Origin: Clostridia bacterium
Lineage (GTDB): Bacteria > Bacillota > DAOUPZ01
Length of the DNA: 64,000 nt
Direction: 5' to 3'
NCBI GenBank assembly: GCA_030625885.1
Contig: DAOUPZ010000009.1
Location: forward strand, 1-64,000
Shown: positions 1 through 8,438 of the stretch, one piece after another
How positions within the stretch are numbered: position 1 is the stretch's first letter
Layout: each line of letters starts with the position of its first letter
Translations under genes and position numbers: made by a program
The notes under the pieces: generated by a model
Seen by the model: only the letters and a program-made list of their open reading frames with translations
The model's database searches: none
What the model was told of the DNA's origin: nothing

Positions 1-790
1 CCATGGCCGTACTTATGGTGCTGCTTCCGCTACTGGTCAACCAGAAAGCGTTATCCAAGTTGGTTTCAAACCAATGTTAGAAGGATTCAAATATGTTGAA
101 TACAACAACTTAAAAGCTTGGGAAGATGCAATTGATGAAAATACTGCATTCTTAATGGTTGAACCTGTACAAGGTGAAGGCGGTGTTAAACCTGGTACTC
201 AGGAATTCATCCAAGGTTTAAGAGACTTAGCTGACAAACATGATTTAGCATTAATCTTTGACGAAGTACAAACAGGTGCTGGTCGTACAGGTACTTTCTG
301 GTGCTGGCAAGGTCTTGGCATAGCGCCAGACATTATGACTTTCGCTAAAGGTACTGGCGGTGGTGTACCATTCGGTGGTTTAATGGCAAATGATGATAAA
401 GCTGCTGCATTCGGACCTGGTGCTCATGGTACAACTTACGGTGGAAGCATCATGTGTTGTGCTGCTGCATTAGCTCAATGTCAAGAAATTATTGACCGCA
501 AACTTCCTGCAAATGCAGAAAAAGTTGGTGCGTACTTCAGAGATAAATTAGCAACATTACCTCATATCAAAGAAGTTAGAGGTAAAGGTTTATTAGTGGG
601 TGCAGAATTTGATTTCCCAGGCGCTGCTAAAATTAAAGGTATTGCTATTGCTAACAAATTATTAACAACTGCTATTGGAACTTCCATCATTCGTATGGTA
701 CCTCCATTGATTGTTACTGAAGCTGATTGTGATAAAGCATTCGATATCTTAAAAGTTGCTGTTGAGCAAGCTTACGCTGAAACTAAATAA
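1..790 (+). CDS. argD: Acetylornithine aminotransferase-like class III PLP enzyme, 5' truncated
   Basis: The reading frame is open from the window edge (base 2), so the N-terminus lies outside; an internal ATG at 74 is not the true start. The visible part holds HGRTYGAASATGQ, the PLP-binding DEVQTGAGRTG and the Schiff-base lysine motif FAKGTGGGVPFGG, followed by RGKGLLVGAEFD and RMVPPLIVTEAD near the end. This order is that of ArgD-type fold-I class III transaminases, which exchange an amino group between N-acetylornithine and 2-oxoglutarate in arginine synthesis. Related enzymes acting on other omega-amines share these motifs, so the substrate is inferred from overall similarity. A strong terminator follows, so it ends its operon. 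Confidence 0.8.
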   Translation, partial: HGRTYGAASATGQPESVIQVGFKPMLEGFKYVEYNNLKAWEDAIDENTAFLMVEPVQGEGGVKPGTQEFIQGLRDLADKHDLALIFDEVQTGAGRTGTFWCWQGLGIAPDIMTFAKGTGGGVPFGGLMANDDKAAAFGPGAHGTTYGGSIMCCAAALAQCQEIIDRKLPANAEKVGAYFRDKLATLPHIKEVRGKGLLVGAEFDFPGAAKIKGIAIANKLLTTAIGTSIIRMVPPLIVTEADCDKAFDILKVAVEQAYAETK

Positions 791-847
791 TTAGCCGTAT
801 AGGAAAATTTATTTAGAGTTTATTAAAGATATATTTGTCTTAAAAGG

Positions 848-875
848 CCACCCAAATTCTTTGGGTGGTTTTTTG
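848..875 (+). terminator. Rho-independent terminator after the argD-like gene
   Basis: A 9-bp stem (CCACCCAAA / TTTGGGTGG) with a 3-nt loop is followed at once by a run of six T. It lies 58 bases after the stop codon. Confidence 0.9.
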
Positions 876-1159
876 TTTTCTTTTTGTTGTTTTATGGATA
901 TAATATGTTAGTATATAGCTTGTAATAAAAATACTACAAATTAGATGGTTTGACTCAAATATAAAGGCTGAAGTTTAGGTATTGGTTATTAGCTAGCAGC
1001 TTAAAGGAAAAGATAAAAAGATTAGACGAAAGCCAAAAGAATGAAAAACATTTATTGCAAATCATATAGTTAAAAAATCTAAAGAAGATAAATGTTTGTA
1101 AATATTGTAAAAGTATTGTAAAATTAAGTGTAAATGAATTATCAAAAAGGAGTTTAGAT
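876..1159 (+). other. Intergenic spacer with decayed repeats
   Basis: No gene is visible. Around 964-1008 are fragments resembling the H2 and H1 heptamer repeats (AAAGGCTGAAG, TTAGCTAGCAG), and 1039-1069 matches the end of the dispersed repeat also seen at 20571 and 62651. The segment just before 1160 is AT-rich with repeated TTGTAAA and TGTAAAAT words that could be a promoter, but no clear -35/-10 pair can be fixed. Confidence 0.5.
1039..1069 (+). repeat. Partial copy of dispersed repeat R (3' end only)
   Basis: GAATGAAAAACATTTATTGC and the following bases match 62738-62768 with few differences, including the AATCATATA/AAGCATATA tail. Only the 3' third of the element is present here. Confidence 0.5.
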
Positions 1160-2290
1160 ATGCCGGATGTGATAAAAGGTATTGCTAAAATTGATGCAAA
1201 AACTAAGGATCTAGTGAAACGATTACAGCCAGGGGATATTGCGATTATATCTCATCGAGATATTGATGCGGTTGCAGCGGAATCCCTTATACAAACGGGT
1301 ATTAAGGTTGTTATTAATGCCGATAAATCTATGAGTGGGGTGTATCCTAATCCAGGCCCTCAGATTTTAATGAATGCGGGTATATCTATTATTGATGTTA
1401 CTACGGATGACGTTATAATAAAACAGTTCAAAGAAGGCGACCCTATTACAATTATTGAAGAGAAGATTTACTGCAATGATGAACTAATTGTTAAAGGACA
1501 TATGTTGACATCGGAAGATATTGATGAGAAAATGGCAGAGGCTAAAGGAAACTTAGAAGGGCAATTGGAAAAGTTTGTACAAAACACCCTGGATTATGCC
1601 AAGCGTGAGAAAGATATCATCCTTGGAAAATTAGATATGCCTCAGACAAATACGCATTTCAAGGGAAAACAGGTGTTAGTTGTTGTTAGAGGAAAGAATT
1701 ATCGGGAAGATTTGCACACCATTCGTTCTTATATAAGAGACGTAAAACCAATATTAATTGGCGTTGATGGTGGAGCGGATGCCTTGGTAGAATTTGGGTA
1801 TCAACCTGATATGGTTGTAGGCGATATGGACAGTATTTCTGATAAAACGTTAGCGAGCGGTGCAGAAATTATTGTACATGCTTATCCTAATGGAAAGGCG
1901 CCTGGATTACAGCGGGTGGAAGAATTGGGATTAGAGGCTAAAGTATTTCCAGCTCCTGGGACCAGTGAGGATATTGCTATGTTATTAGCTTTTGAAGAGG
2001 GAGCCGATTTAATTGTAGCCGTAGGCACACATTCTAATATGATTGATTTTTTGGAAAAAGGGCGTAAAGGGATGTCCAGTACTTTTTTGGTGCGTTTGAA
2101 GGTAGGTGCTATTTTGGTCGATGCCAAAGGTGTGAGCCGTTTGTACCGAACACGTATGAAATTCAAATATGTCATACTCATCGGAATGGCAGCAACGATT
2201 CCTTTGATGATTCTTTTGTCTACGTCTCCCATAGCCAAACAATATTTAACGCTTTTATGGATGAAAATGAGGATTATTTTTGGAGTTTAG
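1160..2290 (+). CDS. steA: SteA-like cytokinetic protein (thiamine pyrophosphokinase-like fold)
   Basis: 376 residues; ATG preceded by AAAGGAG at a good distance. The middle of the protein carries GVDGGADALVEFGYQPD followed by VVGDMDSISD (about residues 195-222), the nucleotide-binding signature of the thiamine pyrophosphokinase fold, then PGTSEDIAMLLAFEEGA. A single hydrophobic helix near residues 336-356 should anchor the C-terminus in the membrane. This is the layout of the SteA family, described in corynebacteria as a division-site protein acting with SteB. The next gene 9 bases downstream is a SteB-like membrane protein, which supports the pairing. Thiamine kinase activity is unlikely since the family is used in cell separation; the exact role in this organism is not known. 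Confidence 0.8.
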   Translation: MPDVIKGIAKIDAKTKDLVKRLQPGDIAIISHRDIDAVAAESLIQTGIKVVINADKSMSGVYPNPGPQILMNAGISIIDVTTDDVIIKQFKEGDPITIIEEKIYCNDELIVKGHMLTSEDIDEKMAEAKGNLEGQLEKFVQNTLDYAKREKDIILGKLDMPQTNTHFKGKQVLVVVRGKNYREDLHTIRSYIRDVKPILIGVDGGADALVEFGYQPDMVVGDMDSISDKTLASGAEIIVHAYPNGKAPGLQRVEELGLEAKVFPAPGTSEDIAMLLAFEEGADLIVAVGTHSNMIDFLEKGRKGMSSTFLVRLKVGAILVDAKGVSRLYRTRMKFKYVILIGMAATIPLMILLSTSPIAKQYLTLLWMKMRIIFGV

Positions 2291-2299
2291 GAGGATAAA

Positions 2300-3178
2300 A
2301 TGATTATTGATATTAAATATCATATTGCTTCTTTAGTAGCCGTTTTTTTAGCATTGGGTATAGGTATATTAGTTGGAACGAGTATTATTGGTAACGATGG
2401 TATGGCTGAACGTCAACAACAAATTATTACAGTATTAGAACAGGATTTTGCTCATTTAAGGAAAGATAATGCTAAAAAGAATGAAGAGATTAAAGTCTTA
2501 TCTGAAGAAATTCAGCAAAGTGAAAGTTTTGAAGAAGAACTATTACCTGCGTTAGTACCTGGTCGATTAGTAGGAAGAAGTATAGTTGTTGTTGAAACAG
2601 GCAATAATTTTATGACAAAAGAAATAAAAGACCTAATTAAATCTGCTGGCGGTGATATTCGATCTCGGGTTGCAATTTCTCCTAAGATTGCAGATGTAAA
2701 TGAATTGAACCAGGAACAAATATTGGCAGTGTTAGGACAAGAACTAGGAGAAAATGAATCTTTATCACAGGTAATAAGTCGTAAAATAGGGAATGCTATT
2801 ATTACTACGGAAAATATGGATTTGCTTATGTTATTGAAAGATTTAGATTTAATAAAAATTGAAGGCGATTTTTCAAAACCGCCTGAAACGGTTGTTGTGA
2901 TGGGTGGCAGTGAAAAGGAAGATGATGAAAAGATTGCACGTATAGATTTACCTCTTATTCGTACGCTAAAAGAAAAGGATATAAGAGTTATTGGTGCAGA
3001 ATTTTCTACAGATCGCTATTCTTACATGAGAAGTTATCAAAAAGAAAATATGACGACAATTGATCATCTTGATACAATCCCCGGGCAACTGGCTTTGATA
3101 TTGACATTGCAAGGGGAAGAAGGTCATTTTGGAAATAAGAAAACAGCGGAAAAATTGATACCCGAATTGAAATGGTAG
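2300..3178 (+). CDS. steB: SteB / MctB-like membrane protein (DUF3186, 'copper transporter' family)
   Basis: 292 residues, beginning MIIDIKYHIASLVAVFLALG: a short cytoplasmic start, one transmembrane helix (about 8-28) and then a charged coiled-coil (about 38-75) before a soluble domain. The single-helix plus coiled-coil layout and the IKYHIASLVAVFLALGIGI start are typical of the family annotated as copper transporter MctB/SteB. It lies 9 bases after the SteA-like gene with its own GGAGG, so the two are co-transcribed. In actinobacteria the homologue is an outer-envelope or division factor; metal transport has not been shown generally. Function here is inferred as an envelope or division partner of the SteA-like protein. 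Confidence 0.75.
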   Translation: MIIDIKYHIASLVAVFLALGIGILVGTSIIGNDGMAERQQQIITVLEQDFAHLRKDNAKKNEEIKVLSEEIQQSESFEEELLPALVPGRLVGRSIVVVETGNNFMTKEIKDLIKSAGGDIRSRVAISPKIADVNELNQEQILAVLGQELGENESLSQVISRKIGNAIITTENMDLLMLLKDLDLIKIEGDFSKPPETVVVMGGSEKEDDEKIARIDLPLIRTLKEKDIRVIGAEFSTDRYSYMRSYQKENMTTIDHLDTIPGQLALILTLQGEEGHFGNKKTAEKLIPELKW

Positions 3179-3180
3179 TT

Positions 3181-3234
3181 GCATCCTGCAATTGCAGGAT
3201 GCAGCAGGTAGCTCTTAGCAGGTAGGAGGTAGGG
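3181..3234 (+). repeat. 22-bp perfect palindrome joined to H1 heptamer repeats
   Basis: 3181-3202 reads GCATCCTGCAATTGCAGGATGC, a perfect palindrome (11-bp arms), and is followed by H1 units (GCAGGTAG, TTAGCAGGTAGGAGGTAGG). The segment 3220-3270 also resembles 47925-47965 (TTTGAGGATTTA shared), so the repeat extends past the heptamers. The palindrome begins 2 bases after the steB stop and could act as a terminator, but it has no T-run. Confidence 0.7.
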
Positions 3235-3345
3235 TATTACTTGATGATTTGAGGATTTACAATAAAGTCTGGTTGAAATTTGAGGTGTTGCAGGTACTTT
3301 ATTTTTAAATATATTCAATAAGTTGTGATGGAAGGGAAGATAATT

Positions 3346-4026
3346 GTGATGCAAGATAAGATCATTTCAGTCATTGTACCTGCGTATAATGAAGAAGCAC
3401 ATATTAAAGATACAGTAGAAGCCATATTATCTATTCCTGAGGTGACAGAACTGATTGTGATTGATGATGCTTCTTGTGATCGGACAGGACAGTCGGCAAA
3501 AGAGAGTGGCGCCGAATTGATTTCTTTACCATTTAATCAAGGAAAAGGCGGGGCGCTTAATACGGGTTTGAAACGTGCCAAAGGGGAAATCATTGTTCTA
3601 TTAGATGGTGATTTGGGAAAAACAGCATCCTATGCGCGGCAGCTCATGCTGCCGATCTTAGCAGGGAAGGCAGATATGACAATTGCTAAATTTCCAAAAC
3701 CACAGAAAAAGGGCGGTTTTGGGTTAGTAAAAGGTTTAGCGCGTAGGGGAATCTATCATTTCACAAGTTTAACAGTAGAGGCACCATTATCGGGGCAAAG
3801 AGCGATGACAAGAGAAGTGGTGGAATATATCGGTGAGTTTGCTTCGGGTTATGGTGTGGAAGTAGGCCTGACGATTGATGTTGCTCGAAATGGGTTTCGT
3901 ATTCAAGAAGTGGAATTACCGATGACGCATGCAGAAACAGGAAGAGATTTAAAAGGATTTTTGCATCGAGGGAAACAGTTTATTCATGTTGCCCGTATTT
4001 TATTCCAAAAAGCTGTAAAGAGGTGA
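3346..4026 (+). CDS. Family 2 glycosyltransferase
   Basis: About 226 residues. The frame is open from a GTG at 3325, but GGAAGGGA at 3330-3337 lies 8 bases before GTG 3346, so this start (or ATG 3349) is preferred. The protein opens with SVIVPAYNEEAHI, the nucleotide-sugar-binding strand of GT2 enzymes, and has VIDDASCD and a metal-binding LLDGDLG. It lacks obvious membrane helices, unlike dolichyl-phosphate mannose synthases with C-terminal anchors. It sits four bases before a MraY-like gene and after steA/steB, suggesting a role in building a cell-envelope polymer. Donor and acceptor sugars cannot be read from the sequence. Confidence 0.75.
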   Translation: MMQDKIISVIVPAYNEEAHIKDTVEAILSIPEVTELIVIDDASCDRTGQSAKESGAELISLPFNQGKGGALNTGLKRAKGEIIVLLDGDLGKTASYARQLMLPILAGKADMTIAKFPKPQKKGGFGLVKGLARRGIYHFTSLTVEAPLSGQRAMTREVVEYIGEFASGYGVEVGLTIDVARNGFRIQEVELPMTHAETGRDLKGFLHRGKQFIHVARILFQKAVKR

Positions 4027-4030
4027 GGGT

Positions 4031-4897
4031 ATGCTGTGGCTGACTTTTAGTATGGGAGCAGTGTTCACTTTGGTTTTACTTTTTTTTATTCTCCATATGT
4101 TACAGGATAGCGGTCTGATACGTTCAAATTATTGTGGCGAACAAATTCCCCTTTGTATGGGGATTGTTTTCGTTTTAGGCAGTACTGCTGCCAATGGGTT
4201 GATTTTGCTTTTAAAAGAGATGTTTTTATGGTATGGGCGTTATCCATCGTGGCACGGACGTGTTATTCCTATTGATAGTAAGGCAGGACTATTACTTATG
4301 ATAGCTGTTATCACTATGGGTTTATTAGGGTTGATTGACGATTTGTTGGGAACTCGGGCGGCTAGTGGATTGAAAGGTCATTTTGTTATGCTCTTAAGAG
4401 AAAGAAAGCTAACGACAGGTGCATTAAAAGCCTTAATGGGTGGGTTTATCGCTTTGTTTTTTAGTTCTTTCTACTCGGATTGTATAATGATTTGGGTTAT
4501 GAATGCATTGATATTAGCATTAAGCACCAATGCACTCAATCTTTTAGATTTAAGGCCCGGAAGAGCAATGAAGTTTTATATTTTAAGCATGGCTATGATT
4601 TTTTTGGTAGGATTGGGACGTGCGGAACTTTTGTTTTTAGCACCTATAGTTGGCAGTGTTTTAGTTTGCTTTCCATTTGATTTACGTGCACGAGCGATGA
4701 TGGGGGATGTAGGATCAAATGTTTTGGGGATTTCTATGGGTATAGGGATTATTTGGACGTTTTCACCATGGCTTCGGTTTATCTTTCTGATCTTGCTGAT
4801 TGTCTTTCATATTTTCACTGAATTGTATTCTTTAAGTGAGATGATTGCTAACAATAAATTCTTAAATAAGATTGATCAAATAGGAAGAAGAAAATGA
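4031..4897 (+). CDS. MraY/WecA-family membrane phosphosugar transferase (glycosyltransferase 4)
   Basis: 288 residues, highly hydrophobic with roughly eight membrane spans. Family motifs are LGLIDDLLGTR (about 96-106; Mg-binding aspartates), TNALNLLDLRPGRA (about 164-177) and MMGDVGSNVLG (about 222-232). These place it with polyprenyl-phosphate N-acetylhexosamine-1-phosphate transferases. The usual NALNLTDG of MraY is NALNLLDL here, so it is a paralogue and not MraY itself. It is the last gene of the steA-steB-GT2-GT4 set; all four probably act at the cytoplasmic membrane. Confidence 0.75.
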   Translation: MLWLTFSMGAVFTLVLLFFILHMLQDSGLIRSNYCGEQIPLCMGIVFVLGSTAANGLILLLKEMFLWYGRYPSWHGRVIPIDSKAGLLLMIAVITMGLLGLIDDLLGTRAASGLKGHFVMLLRERKLTTGALKALMGGFIALFFSSFYSDCIMIWVMNALILALSTNALNLLDLRPGRAMKFYILSMAMIFLVGLGRAELLFLAPIVGSVLVCFPFDLRARAMMGDVGSNVLGISMGIGIIWTFSPWLRFIFLILLIVFHIFTELYSLSEMIANNKFLNKIDQIGRRK

Positions 4898-4916
4898 TAA
4901 AAAAGGGATTTATTAC

Positions 4917-4946
4917 TTGACAAATGAATGGTGGTTTGGGTATACT
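4917..4946 (+). promoter_or_regulatory. SigA-type promoter of the buk-ptb-vor operon
   Basis: TTGACA at 4917-4922 and TATACT at 4941-4946 with an 18-base spacer. The start point would fall near 4953, just before the T-box leader. Confidence 0.75.
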
Positions 4947-4952
4947 AACTGT

Positions 4953-5240
4953 TAAATACATATCTTCAAAGCAATGAAGGGAAAAGGATGCATTATAAAG
5001 TGTTACAGAGAGCTGGGATGGCTGTGAACCAGTACACGAGATGTTATCTTCTCCTCCCTGAGTACAGAGCTGATACATTTTCGTGAGTAGGTTCTGGCGG
5101 TGTAAACCCGTTATCGTGTTAGGTATGAAGTGTTATACCTATTGAGGCTGCTTTTGTGAGACTGCAGCAAAAAAGGGTGGTACCGTGAGAAGCGTTAATA
5201 ATTTCTCGCCCCTGCATCAGCAGTGGGTGAGTTTTTTTAT
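4953..5240 (+). promoter_or_regulatory. T-box riboswitch leader, probable Leu specifier
   Basis: The conserved T-box AGGGTGGTACCG is at 5174-5185, and a terminator stem (CTCGCCCCTG / CAGTGGGTGAG) with seven T is at 5205-5239. Stem I has the AG bulge CAGAGAG and the distal loop ending GTGAACCAG. Folding the base of Stem I by hand (AGGGA with TCCCT; GATGCAT with ATGTTATC) leaves TTCTCC as the 3' strand of the specifier loop, so the best specifier reading is CTC (Leu, 5051-5053); TTC or TCC cannot be fully excluded. The UGGT bulge expects a tRNA with discriminator A73, which fits tRNA-Leu. It should let the operon be read when the tRNA is uncharged. Confidence 0.85.
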
Positions 5241-5298
5241 GCTTTTTAATGAAATTTTATGATTTGGTTATACTGAAAATATTATAGGAGGATCAACC

Positions 5299-6378
5299 AT
5301 GGGAAAAGATTTTCGAGTTTTAGCCATTAATCCGGGAGGAACATCGACCAAAATTGCTGTATTTGATGGGGAACATATTCTTTTTCGAGAAGTTTTGCGT
5401 CATTCAGCGGTCGAGCTCAGTGAATATGAACATTTTCTGGAACAATATGATTTTCGTGAGAAAATGATTTTGGATACGTTAGAAAAGAGAGGTATTGCGC
5501 TTAATACCCTGGATGCGGTAGTGGGAAGAGGGGGATTAGTAAAGCCCATGGAAGGGGGCACATATCTTGTCAATGAGGCAATGCTTGAGCATTTGCGGAT
5601 TGGTTATTTAGGGGAGCATGTTTGTAACCTAGGTGCTATTCTTGCTGAAGATATCGCTAAACGAATGGGTGTTTCTGCTTTTATTGTGGATCCTGTTGTT
5701 GTTGATGAGTTGGATGATTTGGCACGCATTTCAGGTATACCTGAAATACAGAGACAACCCAAATATCATGCGTTAAATCAGCGGGCAATGGGTAGACGAG
5801 CTGCCAGGGATATGGGAAAAAGATATGATGAAATGAATTTTATAGTAGCTCATTTGGGGACGGGCATAACCGTTGGGGTACATCAAAAGGGAAGAATTAT
5901 AGATGTTAATAATGGTCTGGATGGTGAAGGGCCTTATTCTACTGAACGCTCAGGGGGGGTTCCGGTAGGTGATTTAGTTAAGATGTGTTTTTCTGGAAAG
6001 TATACTTATAAAGAAGTAAAGAAAAAAATAAATGGTAAAGGCGGAATGGTTGGTTATATTGATACCAACGATATTCGGGAAGTGAAACGACGAATAGCTA
6101 ATGGTGATCAACAAGCAGGATTGGTATTTGAAGGGATGGCGTATCAGATTAGTAAAGAAATCGCGTCTTGCTCTGCTGTATTAAAGGGAGATGTAGATGC
6201 TGTTATTCTTACTGCGGGCATGGCATATGATGAACAACTTACAGATTGGATTAAAGAACGGGTTGAATTTATCGCTCCGGTTAAGGTTTATCCAGGTGAA
6301 GATGAGTTGTTAGCACTCACTGAAGGGGCACTCAGGGTACTACGAGGCGAGGAAGAAGCAAAGATATATAAACAGTGA
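5299..6378 (+). CDS. buk: Butyrate / branched-chain fatty acid kinase
   Basis: 359 residues, usual for the family. The ASKHA-fold phosphate-1 motif is LAINPGGTSTKIAVFDG near the start; AHLGTGITVGVHQKGRIID (about 195-213) and ILTAGMAYDE (about 307-316) are the other nucleotide-binding parts. It converts acyl-phosphate plus ADP to free acid plus ATP, or the reverse. GGAGG precedes the ATG. It is the first gene behind the T-box and is followed after one base by ptb. Linkage to a branched-chain oxoacid oxidoreductase suggests isobutyrate, isovalerate and 2-methylbutyrate as substrates more than butyrate; this is inference. Confidence 0.9.
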   Translation: MGKDFRVLAINPGGTSTKIAVFDGEHILFREVLRHSAVELSEYEHFLEQYDFREKMILDTLEKRGIALNTLDAVVGRGGLVKPMEGGTYLVNEAMLEHLRIGYLGEHVCNLGAILAEDIAKRMGVSAFIVDPVVVDELDDLARISGIPEIQRQPKYHALNQRAMGRRAARDMGKRYDEMNFIVAHLGTGITVGVHQKGRIIDVNNGLDGEGPYSTERSGGVPVGDLVKMCFSGKYTYKEVKKKINGKGGMVGYIDTNDIREVKRRIANGDQQAGLVFEGMAYQISKEIASCSAVLKGDVDAVILTAGMAYDEQLTDWIKERVEFIAPVKVYPGEDELLALTEGALRVLRGEEEAKIYKQ

Positions 6379-6388
6379 GGTGAAAGTA

Positions 6389-7291
6389 GTGATAAAAGAT
6401 TTAGATGAACTATTAGAACGTGCCAAACAAAAAGAAGCAAAGAAGATCGCCGTAGCTGTCGCTCAAGATGATGATGTTTTAGCTGCTATTAAAGCGGCTA
6501 AAGAAGCAGGTATTGCTGATGCGGTTTTAGTAGGAGATGAGGATAAGATTACTTCTATTGCAAAAGACTTAGCGATGGATCTCAGTGATTATGAGGTGAT
6601 TCATGAACCGAATGAAAAGTTGGCAGCTAAAAAAGCAGTAGAGTTAGTCAGCTCTGGTAAAGCAGGCGCTGTGATGAAAGGGTTATTGGGTACGGCAGGT
6701 ATATTGCGTGCTGTTCTTGATAAAGAAAAAGGGTTGCGTAAGGGTAAACTTTTAAGCCATGCAGCAGTAGCTAAAATACCGGGACGAGAAGGGCTTGTTG
6801 TTTTAACAGATCCAGCAATGAATATTGCGCCTGATTTAATGCAAAAAGTAGAGATTATTAAAAATGCAATGGAAGTTACAGCTGCTTTAGGGATTGAAAA
6901 GCCCAAAGTGGCAGCGCTGGCGGCCATAGAAAAAGTTAATCCGGATATGCCAGCTACGATGGATGCAGCCGTACTAGCAAAAATGGCTGATCGTGGGCAA
7001 ATCAAAAATGCGATCATTGATGGCCCTTTGGCATTGGATAATGCAATTTCTTTAGAAGCTGCCAACGATAAAGGTATTAAAAGTGCTGTTGCAGGTGTTG
7101 CTGATATTTTATTGGCTCCGGATATTGAAGTGGGAAATGTCCTTTATAAATCTTTAGTCTATTTTGCTGGCTTAGATATTGCCGGGGTGCTGTTGGGAGC
7201 CAAAGCGCCTGTTATATTAACTTCGAGAGCAGATACAGCTCGTACAAAATTACTTTCCATTGCATTGGCAACTGTAATGGAAAAAGAGTAA
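6389..7291 (+). CDS. ptb: Phosphate butyryltransferase (branched-chain phosphotransacylase)
   Basis: About 300 residues. The frame is open from GTG 6380, overlapping the ribosome site; AGGTGA at 6378-6383 is spaced 5 bases from GTG 6389, which I take as start. Family motifs include KGLLGTAGILRAVLDKE (about 90-108) and KMADRGQIKNAIIDGPLALDNAIS in the second half. It interconverts acyl-CoA plus phosphate and acyl-phosphate plus CoA, the partner reaction of the kinase encoded just upstream. The two together join free short-chain acids with their CoA esters. Cytoplasmic. Confidence 0.9.
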   Translation: MIKDLDELLERAKQKEAKKIAVAVAQDDDVLAAIKAAKEAGIADAVLVGDEDKITSIAKDLAMDLSDYEVIHEPNEKLAAKKAVELVSSGKAGAVMKGLLGTAGILRAVLDKEKGLRKGKLLSHAAVAKIPGREGLVVLTDPAMNIAPDLMQKVEIIKNAMEVTAALGIEKPKVAALAAIEKVNPDMPATMDAAVLAKMADRGQIKNAIIDGPLALDNAISLEAANDKGIKSAVAGVADILLAPDIEVGNVLYKSLVYFAGLDIAGVLLGAKAPVILTSRADTARTKLLSIALATVMEKE

Positions 7292-7293
7292 AA

Positions 7294-7472
7294 GACAATT
7301 CACAATTCATAATTCACAATTGATAATTAAAAGGATTAAAAATTAAAAGGATTAAAAATTCAAAAGATAAGCTTAAATGCAAAATCTTTTTGTTAGTAGT
7401 ATTAAGCTTTACGCCTTGGGTTTTTATAATTTTAAATTTTATATTTTTAATTTTCCATTTTGCCGTAGGCAA
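7294..7472 (+). repeat. H4 heptamer array, 16-bp tandem duplication and mini-hairpin inside the buk operon
   Basis: 7295-7330 holds H4 units (AATTCAC, AATTCAT, AATTCAC, AATTGAT). 7327-7358 is a 16-bp unit (TTAAAAGGATTAAAAA) repeated twice in tandem. After a spacer with AAGCTT words in inverted order, AT-rich sequence resembling the complement follows, and TTGCC-GTA-GGCAA at 7460-7472 is a mini-hairpin just before the ribosome site of the next gene. The array lies between co-directional operon genes, so it is transcribed. Confidence 0.7.
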
Positions 7473-7487
7473 GAAGGTGGTGTTACA

Positions 7488-8162
7488 GTGGAATTTAAAT
7501 CGCGCATTATAATCATAACGGGTAATTTTGGCAGTGGTAAAACTGAGATTGCTATCAATTTAGCGCGTAAGTTAAACGAAGAGGGGAAGAAAATTGCTTT
7601 AGTGGATTTAGATATTGTTAATCCTTATTTCCGTTCCCGGGAGATGAAAGAAGAATTGGAGAAAGAAGGAATTCGCGTTGTTGCGCCTCGCGGTGCTTTA
7701 GCGCAGGCAGATCTTCCTGCTATATCTCCTGAGATTATGGGTGTGTTAGAAGATGCCTCCTATCATGTCATTATGGATGTGGGAGGGGATGATCTAGGTG
7801 CTGTTGCACTGGGAAGATTCCATGGTTATTTATCTACTCATTCGTATGAAATGTATATGGTGGTTAATGCTTTTCGTCCCTTTACTCGTGATGAAGGCGG
7901 ATTTGTAGAAATGATGCAAGGGATAGAGCAATCTTCGCGTTTAAATATTGATGCATTAATTAGCAATCCTAATTTGGGGGCTGAAACACAAAAAGATCAT
8001 ATCATTCAAGGGCACCAGAAAGTATTAACAATGGCACAGCAAAATCATTTAGATATAAAATTTTTAGCAGTTGAAGAAGGATTATCTCAAGAAATAATTG
8101 AATTGTATAAAGATATACCTATTTTTCCAATCAAATTGTATATGTTACCACCTTGGTGTTAG
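7488..8162 (+). CDS. P-loop nucleotide-binding protein of the vor operon
   Basis: About 224 residues. The open frame reaches back to 7377 through repeat sequence, but GAAGGTGG at 7473-7480 points to GTG 7488. It begins SRIIIITGNFGSGKTEIAINLA, a Walker A motif (GNFGSGKT), and has a VDLDIVNPYFRSRE segment and VIMDVGGDD (Walker B-like), as in MinD/CobQ-type ATPases. Its place between ptb and vorD suggests it helps mature or regulate the oxidoreductase, for example by handling Fe-S clusters, but nothing in the sequence proves this. Confidence 0.7.
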   Translation: MEFKSRIIIITGNFGSGKTEIAINLARKLNEEGKKIALVDLDIVNPYFRSREMKEELEKEGIRVVAPRGALAQADLPAISPEIMGVLEDASYHVIMDVGGDDLGAVALGRFHGYLSTHSYEMYMVVNAFRPFTRDEGGFVEMMQGIEQSSRLNIDALISNPNLGAETQKDHIIQGHQKVLTMAQQNHLDIKFLAVEEGLSQEIIELYKDIPIFPIKLYMLPPWC

Positions 8163-8207
8163 TTGTAAATAAGGTGAGTGACAGATTATTAGAAGGAGGC
8201 GAACAAT

Positions 8208-8438
8208 ATGGCAAAAGGAAGACCAGTATTTAATGAAGATAGATGTAAGGGTTGTCAGCTTTGTACGACTGTTTGTCCTGTGGACATTGTTCATATGTCA
8301 GAACGCATTAATTCACGGGGTTATTATACAGCTGAAGTTACAGATCCGGATAAGTGCATTACCTGTATGAAGTGTGCGCGCATATGTCCCGATGTCGTTA
8401 TTGAAATATTGCGTGAAGCAACAAAGGAGGAAAAATAA
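8208..8438 (+). CDS. vorD: 2-oxoacid:ferredoxin oxidoreductase, delta (ferredoxin-like) subunit
   Basis: 76 residues with two 4Fe-4S motifs, CKGCQLCTTVCP (about 13-24) and CITCMKCARICP (about 51-62). It passes electrons between the TPP catalytic subunits and ferredoxin. AGGAGG precedes the ATG, and its stop overlaps the start of vorB by one base, which implies tight coupling. Confidence 0.9.
   Translation: MAKGRPVFNEDRCKGCQLCTTVCPVDIVHMSERINSRGYYTAEVTDPDKCITCMKCARICPDVVIEILREATKEEK

Noticed and set aside
3325-3345. Upstream GTG/ATG starts of the GT2 gene
   Set aside because: They precede or overlap the GGAAGGGA ribosome site; the start after it is more likely.
4848-5078. 76-residue minus-strand ORF over the T-box leader
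   Set aside because: The region is fully explained by the T-box; no ribosome site is seen.
6601-7065. 154-residue minus-strand ORF inside ptb
   Set aside because: Antisense shadow of ptb with Ala/Ser/Ile bias and no own start signals.
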